DNA of 64,000 bases from Micromonospora noduli (GTDB taxonomy: Bacteria > Actinomycetota > Actinomycetes > Mycobacteriales > Micromonosporaceae), in the NCBI RefSeq assembly GCF_003264365.1, contig NZ_PYAK01000026.1, forward strand, positions 1 through 64,000, in the 5' to 3' direction. Every line of letters starts with the position of its first letter. Position 1 is the first letter of the stretch. Below are positions 27,712 through 36,441 of this stretch, piece after piece. The notes under the pieces were generated by a model, which did no database searches, was not told the origin of the DNA, and saw only the letters and a list, made by a program, of their open reading frames with translations. The translations under genes and the position numbers were made by a program.

Positions 27712-27728
27712 CCTGAACGATCGTTAGG
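27712..27728. promoter_or_regulatory. Predicted TetR-type operator upstream of the carboxyltransferase gene
   Basis: CCTGAACGATCGTTAGG, with a perfect 10-bp core AACGATCGTT (27716-27725) and near-symmetric flanks. It lies 23 bases before the GTG start. The TetR gene at 30946-31545 of the same locus is the natural candidate to bind it. Confidence 0.6.
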
Positions 27729-27857
27729 CTAGCGCATCGGCGCGGTTGTCGGCGACCTACGAGCGAACCAGACAGCGAAGCCGAGAGCAAGACATTGAAA
27801 AACATGAATACACATCGCTAGGCTCCTGGCACCCCTCCTCCCAGATCGGAGTCAGCG

Positions 27858-28418
27858 ATGACCTCACGACTCAACCGGCTCGCCGTCGCGTTGCTCGCGA
27901 CGACACTCGCCACCCTCGGCATCACGGTCGCCAACCCGTCGCCCGCGTCCGCCGCCATGACCATCTGCTACAACACCAGCCAGGCGGGAAGCTACGCCAG
28001 CGTCGCCAACCAGGCCGCCTCGATCTGGAACAACGCCACCGTCAACCTGACGCTCTCCGCCAACTGCGGCTCCAACCTGCGCATCTACCGGATCACCGGC
28101 GGCGGCTCGTACGCCCAGCGGACCAGCCTGGGCAACGGCCGGGTCTACATCGACACCCAGCAGGCCGCCCAGTACAGCGTGCTGCGGATCATGACCCACG
28201 AGATCGGGCACATCCTCGGCCTGCCGGACAACTACAACGGAAACTGCGCCCTGCTGATGTCCGGCGGCAGCGCCGGCACCAGCTGCACCAACGCCTACCC
28301 GAGCTCCGCCGAGGCGAGCCGGGTGAGCAACCTCTTCGCCGGCACGTTCAGCGCCACGGACCGCAGCGCGGACATCTTCCGCGACAGTTGGCCGAGCGCC
28401 CTCACCTCAGTGAGCTGA
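27858..28418 (+). CDS. Snapalysin-type secreted zinc metalloprotease
   Basis: A 186-residue secreted protease of the M7 (snapalysin) type. A signal peptide (about 1-33, ending ASAA) is followed by a mature domain of about 150 residues with HEIGHILGLPD (from about residue 115), where two His and the Asp bind zinc and Glu is catalytic. Four cysteines could form two disulfides. ATG at 27858 has CGGAG upstream. It is oriented against the surrounding acyl-CoA genes and is not functionally related to them. A perfect terminator follows. Confidence 0.93.
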   Translation: MTSRLNRLAVALLATTLATLGITVANPSPASAAMTICYNTSQAGSYASVANQAASIWNNATVNLTLSANCGSNLRIYRITGGGSYAQRTSLGNGRVYIDTQQAAQYSVLRIMTHEIGHILGLPDNYNGNCALLMSGGSAGTSCTNAYPSSAEASRVSNLFAGTFSATDRSADIFRDSWPSALTSVS

Positions 28419-28432
28419 TCGACCTGGCACGT

Positions 28433-28464
28433 GGAAGGGGCCGGCGCGTGCGCCGGCCCCTTCC
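28433..28464. terminator. Two-way terminator between protease and HMG-CoA lyase genes
   Basis: Perfect 15-bp arms, 28433-28447 and 28450-28464, almost without a loop; the innermost pairs probably open. It ends CCTTCC on one strand and CCTTCC-like on the other, and lies between two convergent stops. Confidence 0.85.
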
Positions 28465-28473
28465 GTCGCGCCC

Positions 28474-29394
28474 TCAGCTCGGCAGCGGCGTCAGCCGGGT
28501 ACGCGGACCGGCCCGCAGCACACCGGACGGCAGCTTCTTGCCGAGCAACTCCTCGGCCAGCTCCGCCGCCTCGATCAGGGCCGGCAGGTCGATGCCGGTG
28601 TCGATGCCCATGTCGTGCAGCATGTGCACGGCCTCCTCGGTAGCCAGGTTGCCGCTCGCTCCCGGCGCGTACGGGCAGCCACCGAGGCCACCGACGCTGG
28701 CGTCGAACTCGGTCACCCCCAGCTCCAACGCGGTCAGCAGGTTGGCCAGCGCCGTACCCCGGGTGTTGTGGAAGTGCAGCAGGACCGGCACGTGCGCGTT
28801 GCTGTCGCGTACCGCGGTCAGCAGCTCGCGGACCCGACGTGGGGTGCCCATGCCGGTGGTGTCGCCGAACGCGACCCGGTCCGCGCCGTCGCGGACCACC
28901 CGGTCCACGATCCCGGCCACCCGCTGCGGGTCGATGTCCCCCTCGTACGGGCAGCCGAAGCTGGTCGCCACGATCACCTCGACCCGCGCCGACGCACCGT
29001 GCAGCAGGTCGATCAGCTCGGCGATGTCGTCCAGCGACTCGTCCGTGGACCGGTTGACGTTGCGCCGGTTGTGGGTGTCGCTGGCCGAGACCACCACCTC
29101 GATCTCGGTGAATCCGGCGGCGAGGGCCCGCTGGGCGCCTCGGGTGTTCGGCACCAGCGCGGAGTACCGCACGCCGTCGGCCTTCACCGCCCGCTGCCAC
29201 ACCTCGTCGGCGTCCGCCATCTGCGGGATCGCCTTGGGGTGTACGAACGACACCGCCTCGATTCGGCGTACGCCGGTGCCGGAGAGGGCGTCGAGCAGCC
29301 GCACCTTGGCGTCGGTCGGGATCGGGTCCTCGTTCTGCAACCCGTCCCGCGGCCCAACCTCGCGGATCGAGACGGAATCTGGCAGGTCCGCCAT
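28474..29394 (-). CDS. Hydroxymethylglutaryl-CoA lyase
   Basis: Splits HMG-CoA to acetoacetate and acetyl-CoA, the last step of leucine breakdown. The 306-residue TIM barrel has REVGPRDGLQNE (metal and catalytic Arg/Asp) at 11-22, FGDTTGMG in the middle, LHFHNTRG (metal His pair) near 208, and GGLGGCPYAPGASGNLATE near 236, with the catalytic Cys. ATG at 29394 has GAGGTG seven bases upstream. Transcribed toward the protease, downstream of the biotin carboxylase gene. Confidence 0.94.
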   Translation of the reverse strand: MADLPDSVSIREVGPRDGLQNEDPIPTDAKVRLLDALSGTGVRRIEAVSFVHPKAIPQMADADEVWQRAVKADGVRYSALVPNTRGAQRALAAGFTEIEVVVSASDTHNRRNVNRSTDESLDDIAELIDLLHGASARVEVIVATSFGCPYEGDIDPQRVAGIVDRVVRDGADRVAFGDTTGMGTPRRVRELLTAVRDSNAHVPVLLHFHNTRGTALANLLTALELGVTEFDASVGGLGGCPYAPGASGNLATEEAVHMLHDMGIDTGIDLPALIEAAELAEELLGKKLPSGVLRAGPRTRLTPLPS

Positions 29395-29459
29395 AAGGGG
29401 TCACCTCACTGTGACGAAAGCAGCGCTTAGGGGGTCCTCCCAGCATGCCACCCCACTGT

Positions 29460-29515
29460 TGATCAAGAGGTTTGCGTCATCCGCGGCGCAGATCCTGACG
29501 CAAACCTCTTGATCA
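29460..29515. repeat. Long GATC-containing inverted repeat (element B)
   Basis: Two perfect 20-bp arms, 29460-29479 and 29496-29515, starting TGATCAAGAGG and ending TTTGCGTCA, with a 16-base loop. It lies in the 142-base gap between the biotin carboxylase and HMG-CoA lyase genes, which read the same way. Its architecture is like element A although the sequence differs apart from TGATCA. Confidence 0.92.
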
Positions 29516-29536
29516 CCGCGGGTGGGCGGGGGGCGG

Positions 29537-30874
29537 TCAGCGCATGCGGGAGACGATGCCGGTGTCGTAGGCGCCGGAGAGAAACTCGTCGTTGGTGAGC
29601 AGCTCGGCGAAGAAGGGAACGTTGTTCTTCGGGCCCTCGATCTGGAAGGCCGCGACGGCTGCCTTCGCGCGATCGAGCGCCTCGTCGCGGGTCGCGCCGC
29701 TGACGATCAGCTTGGCCAGCAGGCTGTCGTAGAACGGGGTGACCGTGTTGCCCTCGGTGTAGCCGGAGTCCACCCGGACCCCCTCGCCCGTCGGCTCCAC
29801 CCACGTCCTGATCACACCCGGGCCGGGCAGGAAGCGCTTCGGGTCCTCCGCGTTGATCCGCATCTCGATGGCGTGCCCACCCGGGGTCAACGCGTCCGGG
29901 TCGAACGTCGGCGCCAACCCGGAGGCCACCCGCAACTGCTCCTCGACCAGGTCGATGCCGTAGACGTACTCGGTCACCGGGTGCTCCACCTGCAACCGCG
30001 TGTTCATCTCCAGGAAGAAGAACTCGCCCGTGGATGGGTCGAGCAGGCACTCCACAGTGCCCGCGTTGCGGTAGCCGACCGCCTCGCCGGCCCGCACCGC
30101 CGCCGCCAGCAGCCGGGATCGCAGCTCCGGTGAGACCGCCGGCGACGGGGACTCCTCGACCAGCTTCTGGTTGCGCCGCTGCACCGAGCACTCCCGCTCG
30201 CCGAGCGCCACCACCCGGCCATCGGCCAGGCCGAGGATCTGCACCTCGACGTGCCGTACCCGGGGAAAGTACCGCTCGATCAACACCGAACCGTCGCCGA
30301 ACATCCGCTCGGCGAACGCGCGCACCTTGTCGTACTCGGTGCGCAGCGCCGCCTCGTCGACGGCCACGCCCATGCCCATGCCGCCGCCGCCGGCGGCGGC
30401 CTTGACCATCACCGGGTAGCCGATCTCGGCCGCGGCCGTCACCGCAGCGTCCAGGTCGGCGGCCGGGTCGGTGGTACCCGGTGCGACCGGAACACCGGCC
30501 GCCGCCATCAGGTTCCGGGCGTTGATCTTGTCGCCCATCGCGGTGATCGCGTCCGCGTCGGGTCCGACCCAGATCAGGCCGCTCGCCTCGACGGTACGGG
30601 CGAACTCGGCGTTCTCCGACAGGAAGCCGTACCCGGGGTGGATCGCCTGCGCGCCCGTCGACTTCGCGGCGGCGAGGATCGCCTCGGTGTTGCGGTAGCT
30701 CAGCGCCGGGTTCGGTGGGCCGATGAGGACGGCCTCGTCCGCCTCCGCGACGAACGGCAGGTCGGCGTCGGCCTCCGAGTGCACCGCGATCACGCGGATG
30801 CCGAGCCGCTTGGCGGTCCGGATGATCCGGCGGGCGATCTCGCCCCGATTGGCGACCAGCAGTGACTCGATCAT
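29537..30874 (-). CDS. Biotin carboxylase (ATP-grasp) subunit without carrier domain
   Basis: ATP-dependent carboxylation of biotin, the first half-reaction of an acyl-CoA carboxylase. Its 445 residues match stand-alone biotin carboxylase: start SLLVANRGEIARRIIRTAK, ATP-grasp Gly-rich loop AAAGGGGMGMG near 164, and EMNTRLQVEHPVTE near 287. It stops right after the C-terminal biotin carboxylase lobe; the BT and biotin-carrier (MKM) domains of the usual 650-residue MccA type are absent, and no carrier gene was found in the locus. ATG at 30874 follows GGAGG. Located 71 bases after the tetR gene. Confidence 0.93.
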   Translation of the reverse strand: MIESLLVANRGEIARRIIRTAKRLGIRVIAVHSEADADLPFVAEADEAVLIGPPNPALSYRNTEAILAAAKSTGAQAIHPGYGFLSENAEFARTVEASGLIWVGPDADAITAMGDKINARNLMAAAGVPVAPGTTDPAADLDAAVTAAAEIGYPVMVKAAAGGGGMGMGVAVDEAALRTEYDKVRAFAERMFGDGSVLIERYFPRVRHVEVQILGLADGRVVALGERECSVQRRNQKLVEESPSPAVSPELRSRLLAAAVRAGEAVGYRNAGTVECLLDPSTGEFFFLEMNTRLQVEHPVTEYVYGIDLVEEQLRVASGLAPTFDPDALTPGGHAIEMRINAEDPKRFLPGPGVIRTWVEPTGEGVRVDSGYTEGNTVTPFYDSLLAKLIVSGATRDEALDRAKAAVAAFQIEGPKNNVPFFAELLTNDEFLSGAYDTGIVSRMR

Positions 30875-30945
30875 GTTTCCTCCCGGCGTCCGGATGGTGG
30901 GACGATGTCAGGGAATCATGACCGGCACGGTTCTGACGAGTCGGC

Positions 30946-31545
30946 TCAGGCGAGCAGCGCGGCCAGGGTCGCGCCGCGCAGCAGCTCGGCGCGACGTCGC
31001 CGATCCACCTCACCACCGAGGAACGGCGTCGAGTTCATCAGGCCGAACGCGGCGTGCGCGAGCACCCGCGCCTCACCGTCGGGCATCCCCGGGTGCAGCG
31101 CGGTGAGCACTGTCACCCACTCCTCGACGTAGAGCCGTTGCAGGCGACGAATCCGGCGCCGCGGCTCCTCGGGCAGGCGGTCCAGCTCGTGCAGGTGCAA
31201 CGCGATCACCGCCGGGTTGGCCAGCGCGAACTCGACGTGGAAGTCGATCAGCGACTCCAGCACCCCGCGCGGGTCGTCCGAACCCCCGGCGGCGCGTTCC
31301 CGCCCACCGGCCAGCAACCCCTCACTGACCGGAATCAGCGCGGCGGCCAGCATGGCTTCCTTGCCGGCGAAGTGGTGGTAGAGCGCCGGACCGGTGACCC
31401 CGGCGGCCGCGCCGATGTCGTCCATCGACACGCCGTGATAACCACGCGCCGCGAACAGACCTACCGCGATCTCCAGGATCTCGTCCTTGCGGGACCTGCG
31501 CCGGCCCGCACCCGCCGCACCCCGTGCCTGCTGCTCCACCGTCAC
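30946..31545 (-). CDS. TetR-family regulator of the acyl-CoA locus
   Basis: A 199-residue TetR protein, N-terminal HTH about 18-65 (DEILEIAVGLFAARGYHGVSM...), with YHHFAGKEAMLAA at its end, and a ligand-binding domain after it. GTG at 31545 starts the gene. It is first in the direction of transcription of the branched-chain acyl-CoA genes and probably senses an acyl-CoA intermediate. The likely operator is the AACGATCGTT palindrome 3.2 kb away, in front of the carboxyltransferase gene; none was seen upstream of tetR itself. Confidence 0.9.
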   Translation of the reverse strand: MTVEQQARGAAGAGRRRSRKDEILEIAVGLFAARGYHGVSMDDIGAAAGVTGPALYHHFAGKEAMLAAALIPVSEGLLAGGRERAAGGSDDPRGVLESLIDFHVEFALANPAVIALHLHELDRLPEEPRRRIRRLQRLYVEEWVTVLTALHPGMPDGEARVLAHAAFGLMNSTPFLGGEVDRRRRAELLRGATLAALLA

Positions 31546-31609
31546 CGGGCAAGCCTAGACCGCGACGAGCCCGCGATGGTTGCCGGTCAGTTCCGTCCGC
31601 CCCCGGCCG

Positions 31610-31638
31610 GGCCGCCCCTGACCTGGCCAGGGGCGGCC
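31610..31638 (-). terminator. Terminator of the Hsp90-TPR operon
   Basis: GGCCGCCCCTG (31610-31620) pairs perfectly with CAGGGGCGGCC (31628-31638). It lies 7 bases past the stop of the TPR gene. Confidence 0.75.
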
Positions 31639-31645
31639 GGCGAGG

Positions 31646-34531
31646 TCAGTCGTCCTCGTCCAGGTCGTGCTCCGCGCGCAGCGCGGCGGCTTCCGCGGGT
31701 CGATCGAGCAGATCCAGTGCCCTAGCCAGCAGCCAGGCCGTCTGGCGGACCTGCCGCGAAGCGGCCGGCAACCCACCGAGCACGCGGCGCAGCAGCGGTT
31801 CCGCCTCGGCCGGCCGGTCCAGGCGCAGCAGCAGCTCACCGATCAGGGCCTCCACCTGGGCGGCCTCGCCGAACGCCTCGATCGAGCGCAACCGGTCCGG
31901 TACCCCGGTGAGCCGGCCCAGCGCCTCGTCCAGTCGCTCCTCCCCGGTGAGCACCCGCGCTCCGGCCTCGGCCGCCATCGCCAGCTCGTACAGCACCGGC
32001 GGATCGGCCTGCCCGGCCAGCTTCGCCGCCAACCCGTCCACCACCTCGACGGCGCGCAACGCCGCGTCCCGGTCGTCGGCCCAGAACCAGGCGTACGTCT
32101 CCCGTCGGCGCGCACGCAGCTCGTCCAGCGGCAGATCACCGAGCCGGTACGCCTCAGCCGCCGCGGCGAACCGCTCGCCCGCCGCCGCGTCCCGGTCGGC
32201 GTCGTAAAGGATCCCGCCGGCCTCCTCCAGCACCTGCGCCCGGTGCGGAAGATTGTCCGGTCCGTCCAGGTTGCTGGCCAACTGCTCCAACAGGGCCAAC
32301 GCGGGATCGATCTCACCAAGTCCGGCGTAGACGCCAGCCAGCAGGTGCCGGCAGCGGTCGGCCTCCGCCTGGGCGCCCAGCCGATCCAGACCGAGCACGG
32401 CCTCCTCGGCGACCTCGGCGGCCTCGGCGAGCCGGCCCACCATCCGGTACGCGTTCGCCAGCTCCCACCGCAGGAACGCGTCCCCCTCGGCGCCCCGCTC
32501 CACGCACAGCGTCACCGCCTCGACGAAGTCGTCCACCGCGTCCGGGGCCCGGCCGGCCGCCAGCAACGCCCGGGCGCGAGCGACCCGGACCGGCAGCTCC
32601 GCGTCCGCCGGTGCCGCCTCCAACGCCTCGTCGCAGGCGGCCACGGCGTCCGCCGGATCGTCGACCAGCCGCGCGTACGCCAGGCCTGCGCCCGTGACCA
32701 CCTCGCCCACACCCAACTCCCGGCCGATCCGGCGTGCCTCGTCGACGGCGGCGCGGGCCTCGTCGACGCGGTCCAACTGCTCCAGCAGGTGCCCGCGGTG
32801 CAGTGCGATCCGGGCCGCCAGGTGCCGGTCGCCGCCCGCGTCGGCCGGTACCCGGTCGAGCGCGGCGAGCGCGTCCGCCCAACGCTCGCGGTGCAGCAGC
32901 GCCAACGCCACCCGGTCGTGTCCGGCCGCCCGTTGCCGGGCGTCGCCGAGCCGGTCCAGGACCTCGGCCGCCTCCCGGACCAGCAGCACGCCTTCCTCGC
33001 TTTCCTCGTCGGACCGGGTCAACAGCACGCCGAGCCGCCCGGCGACCGTCTGGGCGGCCACCTCCTCGCCCGCCTCCCGGTACAGCTCCACCGCCGCCCG
33101 ATTCAGCTTGATCGCACCATCGATGTCGTCCTCGTCGCCACGCTCCGACGCGCGCAGCGCCAGCCGGTGCGCGGACGTGCGGGCGGACAGCTCGGCGGAG
33201 CCGAACCGGTCGTCGAAGGCGACCAGCGCCGCCCGGAAGGTGGCCCGGTCGTGCCGACCCCAGCTCTGCTCCGCGAGGTCCAGCAGATCGTCCGGGCCGG
33301 CGTCGACCGGCAGGGTCACGGCCTGTGGTTCAGCCCCGCCGCTTCGCACTCGCCGGGCCCGGTCGGCTGACGACGCTGGTGTGCCCGCCCCGACGACCGA
33401 CTGATCCGCGACCGGGCGGGTCGGGCGACGACGGACGCTCGCCGACAGCGGTACATGCTCCCCGCTCGCCTGCGCGGCGAGCCGACGAGCGATCCACTCC
33501 GACTGCTGGCTCGTGCCGTTACGGGCGTCGAAGCGGGCGGCCAGACCGGCCGCCGTCTCGGCCAGTTCGTCCGCCAACGACGCCGCCGACACCTCGGCGG
33601 CCGGCCGGCCCTCGGCGGCCCGGCGGTACACGGTCGACGGCCCGGCCTGACGCATCGCTGCGGAGGCCGCCGCCGCGAAGTGCATGGCGGCGGCCGGCGA
33701 CGGCGGCCGGTCCAGCCAGTCCAGGTGCCGCTCGACCAGCTCGACCGCCCGCGCCTCGTTGCCGGTCAGCGTGCAGAACTCGATGTGGTCCGCGATGTCC
33801 CACAGGTCCGCGAGGTTGCCGCGCAGCCGGCGGTACGCCTCCCGGTGCGCGTCCCGCGCCTCCTCGGCCCGCCCGGTGCGCAGGTACGGCAGGAGCAGCG
33901 CGGTGAGGATCGCCTGCGGCTGCTCGGTGCAGGTGAGCCGACCGGCGAGCACCGGCTCGGCCAGCGCCACCGCCTCGGCGTCCCGGCCGGTGTCGGCGAG
34001 GTAGCTCACCTGGCTCGTCGGATCACAGCCGGCGCAGTCGGAGAGTTCGTCGCGAGGGGTGGTCTGCCAGAGCCGGTACCAGTGCGCGGCGACCTCGACG
34101 TCGCCCACGTGCTCGGCAACCCGGAACCGGTGCTTGTGCACTGCCTGAAGGCTGTGCCCGCCAGCCCGGTAGCGCCGCTCCATGTCGTCCAGCACCGCGT
34201 ACGTGCGGTCCAGTGGCACCTCGGGGAACTTCAGCAGGCCGGACGCCATGTACTTGAAGTGCCACAGCAGCTGGTGCAGGTGGCGCTGATGGTAGGGCTG
34301 CGGGTCCCTGTCGAACTCGGACAGGCACCAGGAGAAGGTCACGAAGGACTTGGCCGGCTCACCGCCGTAGATGTAGCCGGTGGTGGCCTGCATGCGGGTG
34401 ACGAACGCAAGGTGCCGGTCGTCGGCGGCGTCCACCCGGCGCAGCAGCTGCTCCAGCGCGGCGATCTGCCCCGCCCCGTACGGCATGTCGGCGATGCCGC
34501 GCAGCACCCGCCACAGATCCTCGTCGCTCAT
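31646..34531 (-). CDS. Large TPR-repeat protein paired with Hsp90
   Basis: A 961-residue soluble protein built of helical repeats. The N-terminal 300 residues are a distinct region with aromatic motifs and several Trp (WHFKYMAS, HWYRLWQTTP) and a CxxC-like CAGCD near 193; residues about 430-960 are tetratricopeptide-type repeats (AEAAEVAEEAVLGLDRLG pattern). No signal, membrane helix or enzyme motif was seen. ATG at 34531 is two bases after the Hsp90 gene stops (TGAGCATG), so the two are translated together. TPR domains bind Hsp90 in eukaryotes, so a co-chaperone or client-adaptor role is a reasonable inference. Confidence 0.8.
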   Translation of the reverse strand: MSDEDLWRVLRGIADMPYGAGQIAALEQLLRRVDAADDRHLAFVTRMQATTGYIYGGEPAKSFVTFSWCLSEFDRDPQPYHQRHLHQLLWHFKYMASGLLKFPEVPLDRTYAVLDDMERRYRAGGHSLQAVHKHRFRVAEHVGDVEVAAHWYRLWQTTPRDELSDCAGCDPTSQVSYLADTGRDAEAVALAEPVLAGRLTCTEQPQAILTALLLPYLRTGRAEEARDAHREAYRRLRGNLADLWDIADHIEFCTLTGNEARAVELVERHLDWLDRPPSPAAAMHFAAAASAAMRQAGPSTVYRRAAEGRPAAEVSAASLADELAETAAGLAARFDARNGTSQQSEWIARRLAAQASGEHVPLSASVRRRPTRPVADQSVVGAGTPASSADRARRVRSGGAEPQAVTLPVDAGPDDLLDLAEQSWGRHDRATFRAALVAFDDRFGSAELSARTSAHRLALRASERGDEDDIDGAIKLNRAAVELYREAGEEVAAQTVAGRLGVLLTRSDEESEEGVLLVREAAEVLDRLGDARQRAAGHDRVALALLHRERWADALAALDRVPADAGGDRHLAARIALHRGHLLEQLDRVDEARAAVDEARRIGRELGVGEVVTGAGLAYARLVDDPADAVAACDEALEAAPADAELPVRVARARALLAAGRAPDAVDDFVEAVTLCVERGAEGDAFLRWELANAYRMVGRLAEAAEVAEEAVLGLDRLGAQAEADRCRHLLAGVYAGLGEIDPALALLEQLASNLDGPDNLPHRAQVLEEAGGILYDADRDAAAGERFAAAAEAYRLGDLPLDELRARRRETYAWFWADDRDAALRAVEVVDGLAAKLAGQADPPVLYELAMAAEAGARVLTGEERLDEALGRLTGVPDRLRSIEAFGEAAQVEALIGELLLRLDRPAEAEPLLRRVLGGLPAASRQVRQTAWLLARALDLLDRPAEAAALRAEHDLDEDD

Positions 34532-34533
34532 GC

Positions 34534-36321
34534 TCACTCCCGTCCCGGGACAGCCCGGCCGAGCAGGCCGAGGAAGGAATCGTTCAGCAGCGCGGCGTCG
34601 GCCGCGCGGATCGGATGGTGGCCGAGCAGCAGCGCCTGCCCGTACAGCGCCTCGATGGCCAGACCGACCAGCTCCGGGTCGCCCAGCATGGTCACCCGTC
34701 GTACCAGCGGGTTGCGGTGGTTGAGCACCAACTGCGGACGGTCCGGCGGGGCGGTGGCGGCGAGCGCGTCGAGCACTCCGCCCCACAGTTCGTCGGCCCG
34801 GTCCCGACTGGCGGCGAGCTGGTCGTTGAACGCCGCCGACCGGCTGACCAGGTAGAGCGCGGGCAGCGAGACCGGGTCGTACGCCCTGATGACCACCTCG
34901 CAGCCGGAACGCTCGACGGCCCGCTGCGCCGCCGTGAGGAACTGTCGCAGCGCCAACTCCACCTGCGGGTCGAGCGCGTCGAACCGGGTGGTCAGGTCGC
35001 TCGGTTCCAGCCGTTCGATCAGCACCGAGCGGTCCACCACCGGCAGCCGCTCGATCAGTTCGGTGTCGTACGTGTAGCCGGCGTTGACCACAGCCAGGTC
35101 CTGCGCGGCGGCGACCGCGGCGAGCTGACGGAACTCGTCGAGGCTCGCCGCGTAGCGGACCACGCCGTGGCGTTCGCGGAACTCGGCGAGGGTGAGCGTG
35201 CCGACGTTGGTGTCCATGGGCCACCACCGGTCGACCAGCCGGAGCATCTCGTCGTCGTGCAGCGCCAGGGCCTTCACGCCGAGGTGGTGTACCTGGAGGA
35301 ACTCGGCCAGCCGGTGCGGGTCGTGCCGGGCCAACCGGACCAGCCAGCCGCGCACCTGGTCGCCGAGCGCCTCCCGGGTCGCCGTCAGCAGGGTGTCCTC
35401 GTAGAGGGCCTCCCGGCTGGCGGTCGGGCGCAGCTCGGTCGCGTCCACCACGCAGTGCGCGAAGAACGCCCACTCCGGCAGCAGCCCGTCGGCGTTCTCG
35501 GTGAGCAGCATCCGCTTGAGGTAGACGCGATGCCCGGCCCGGGCCGCCGGGTTCACCGGCGTCGGCAGGATGACGGCGACACCGGTCAGCCCGGCCTCCG
35601 GCACGGCCAGCGGCAGGACGTCGAACGGGTCCACGCCGAGCGTCTCCCGGGCGTAGCGGATCAGCGCCGCGCGGTCCAGTGGCGCACCCGGCGTGGTCGG
35701 CCAGGGCGGCTCCCCGGTGGTGGTGACGACGTCGCCGACGCGGACGGTGACCGGCAGCAGCGCGCCGAAGAGCCGGGCCAGGTCGGTGACTGTCGCTGTG
35801 GTGAACCACTGGTCCGCGTCGCGGCGGGGCACCAGCGTGACGGTGGTGCCCGGCTCGGTGCGAGCGGCCTCCGGCGGGGCCACCGTCACCGCGTAGCGGC
35901 CGTCGGCGTACCCGGTCCAGCGAACCGTGGGGTTGTCGCCGTGCCTGGTGAGCACCTGGATCTCGTCGGCCACCAGGAAGCAGGAGAGCAGGCCGATGCC
36001 GAACTGGCCGAGGAACTCGTGCCGGGAGAAACCGAGCTCGTCGCGCTTTGAGCTGCGGCCGATGGTGGCCAGCAGCTCGTGCACCTGCGCCTCGGTCAGA
36101 CCGATGCCGGTGTCGTGCACCCGTAGCGTGCCGTCGCCGGTGCTGTCCGGGGGTTCGATGCGTACCAGCGCCGGCGCGTCCGGCTCGGTCCTGCGTCGGG
36201 CGGTGATCGCGTCCACCGCGTTCTGGAGCAGCTCGCGGACGTAGACCCGCGGGCTGCCGTAGAGGTGATGACTGAGCAGGTCAACCACGCCACGTAGGTC
36301 GACCTGGAAAGTGTGGTCCAC
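34534..36321 (-). CDS. Hsp90-family (HtpG-like) ATPase
   Basis: GHKL-type ATPase of 595 residues. The nucleotide-binding elements are complete: ELLQNAVDA (about 28-36), DTGIGLTE (about 67-74), IGRSSKRDE, and the lid GQFGIGLLS (about 103-111). A middle domain follows; the C-terminus is shorter and unlike HtpG, which has about 625-640 residues, so this is the divergent actinobacterial Hsp90-like group. GTG at 36321 is chosen because the Hsp90 N-terminus (DHTFQVDLRGV) begins there; an ATG at 36366 in frame adds a poorly conserved stretch. Directly followed by its TPR partner gene. Confidence 0.88.
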   Translation of the reverse strand: MDHTFQVDLRGVVDLLSHHLYGSPRVYVRELLQNAVDAITARRRTEPDAPALVRIEPPDSTGDGTLRVHDTGIGLTEAQVHELLATIGRSSKRDELGFSRHEFLGQFGIGLLSCFLVADEIQVLTRHGDNPTVRWTGYADGRYAVTVAPPEAARTEPGTTVTLVPRRDADQWFTTATVTDLARLFGALLPVTVRVGDVVTTTGEPPWPTTPGAPLDRAALIRYARETLGVDPFDVLPLAVPEAGLTGVAVILPTPVNPAARAGHRVYLKRMLLTENADGLLPEWAFFAHCVVDATELRPTASREALYEDTLLTATREALGDQVRGWLVRLARHDPHRLAEFLQVHHLGVKALALHDDEMLRLVDRWWPMDTNVGTLTLAEFRERHGVVRYAASLDEFRQLAAVAAAQDLAVVNAGYTYDTELIERLPVVDRSVLIERLEPSDLTTRFDALDPQVELALRQFLTAAQRAVERSGCEVVIRAYDPVSLPALYLVSRSAAFNDQLAASRDRADELWGGVLDALAATAPPDRPQLVLNHRNPLVRRVTMLGDPELVGLAIEALYGQALLLGHHPIRAADAALLNDSFLGLLGRAVPGRE

Positions 36322-36441
36322 GCCTGATGTCTCCCCGGTCCCGATGCCGGCGCTCACCGTACCCATGATCACCGACAGGCGCGGTCCCCTTCTGCCCGGC
36401 GGCTTGACCCTCGACCCGGTCGAACCGGCACGGTCGCCGGC

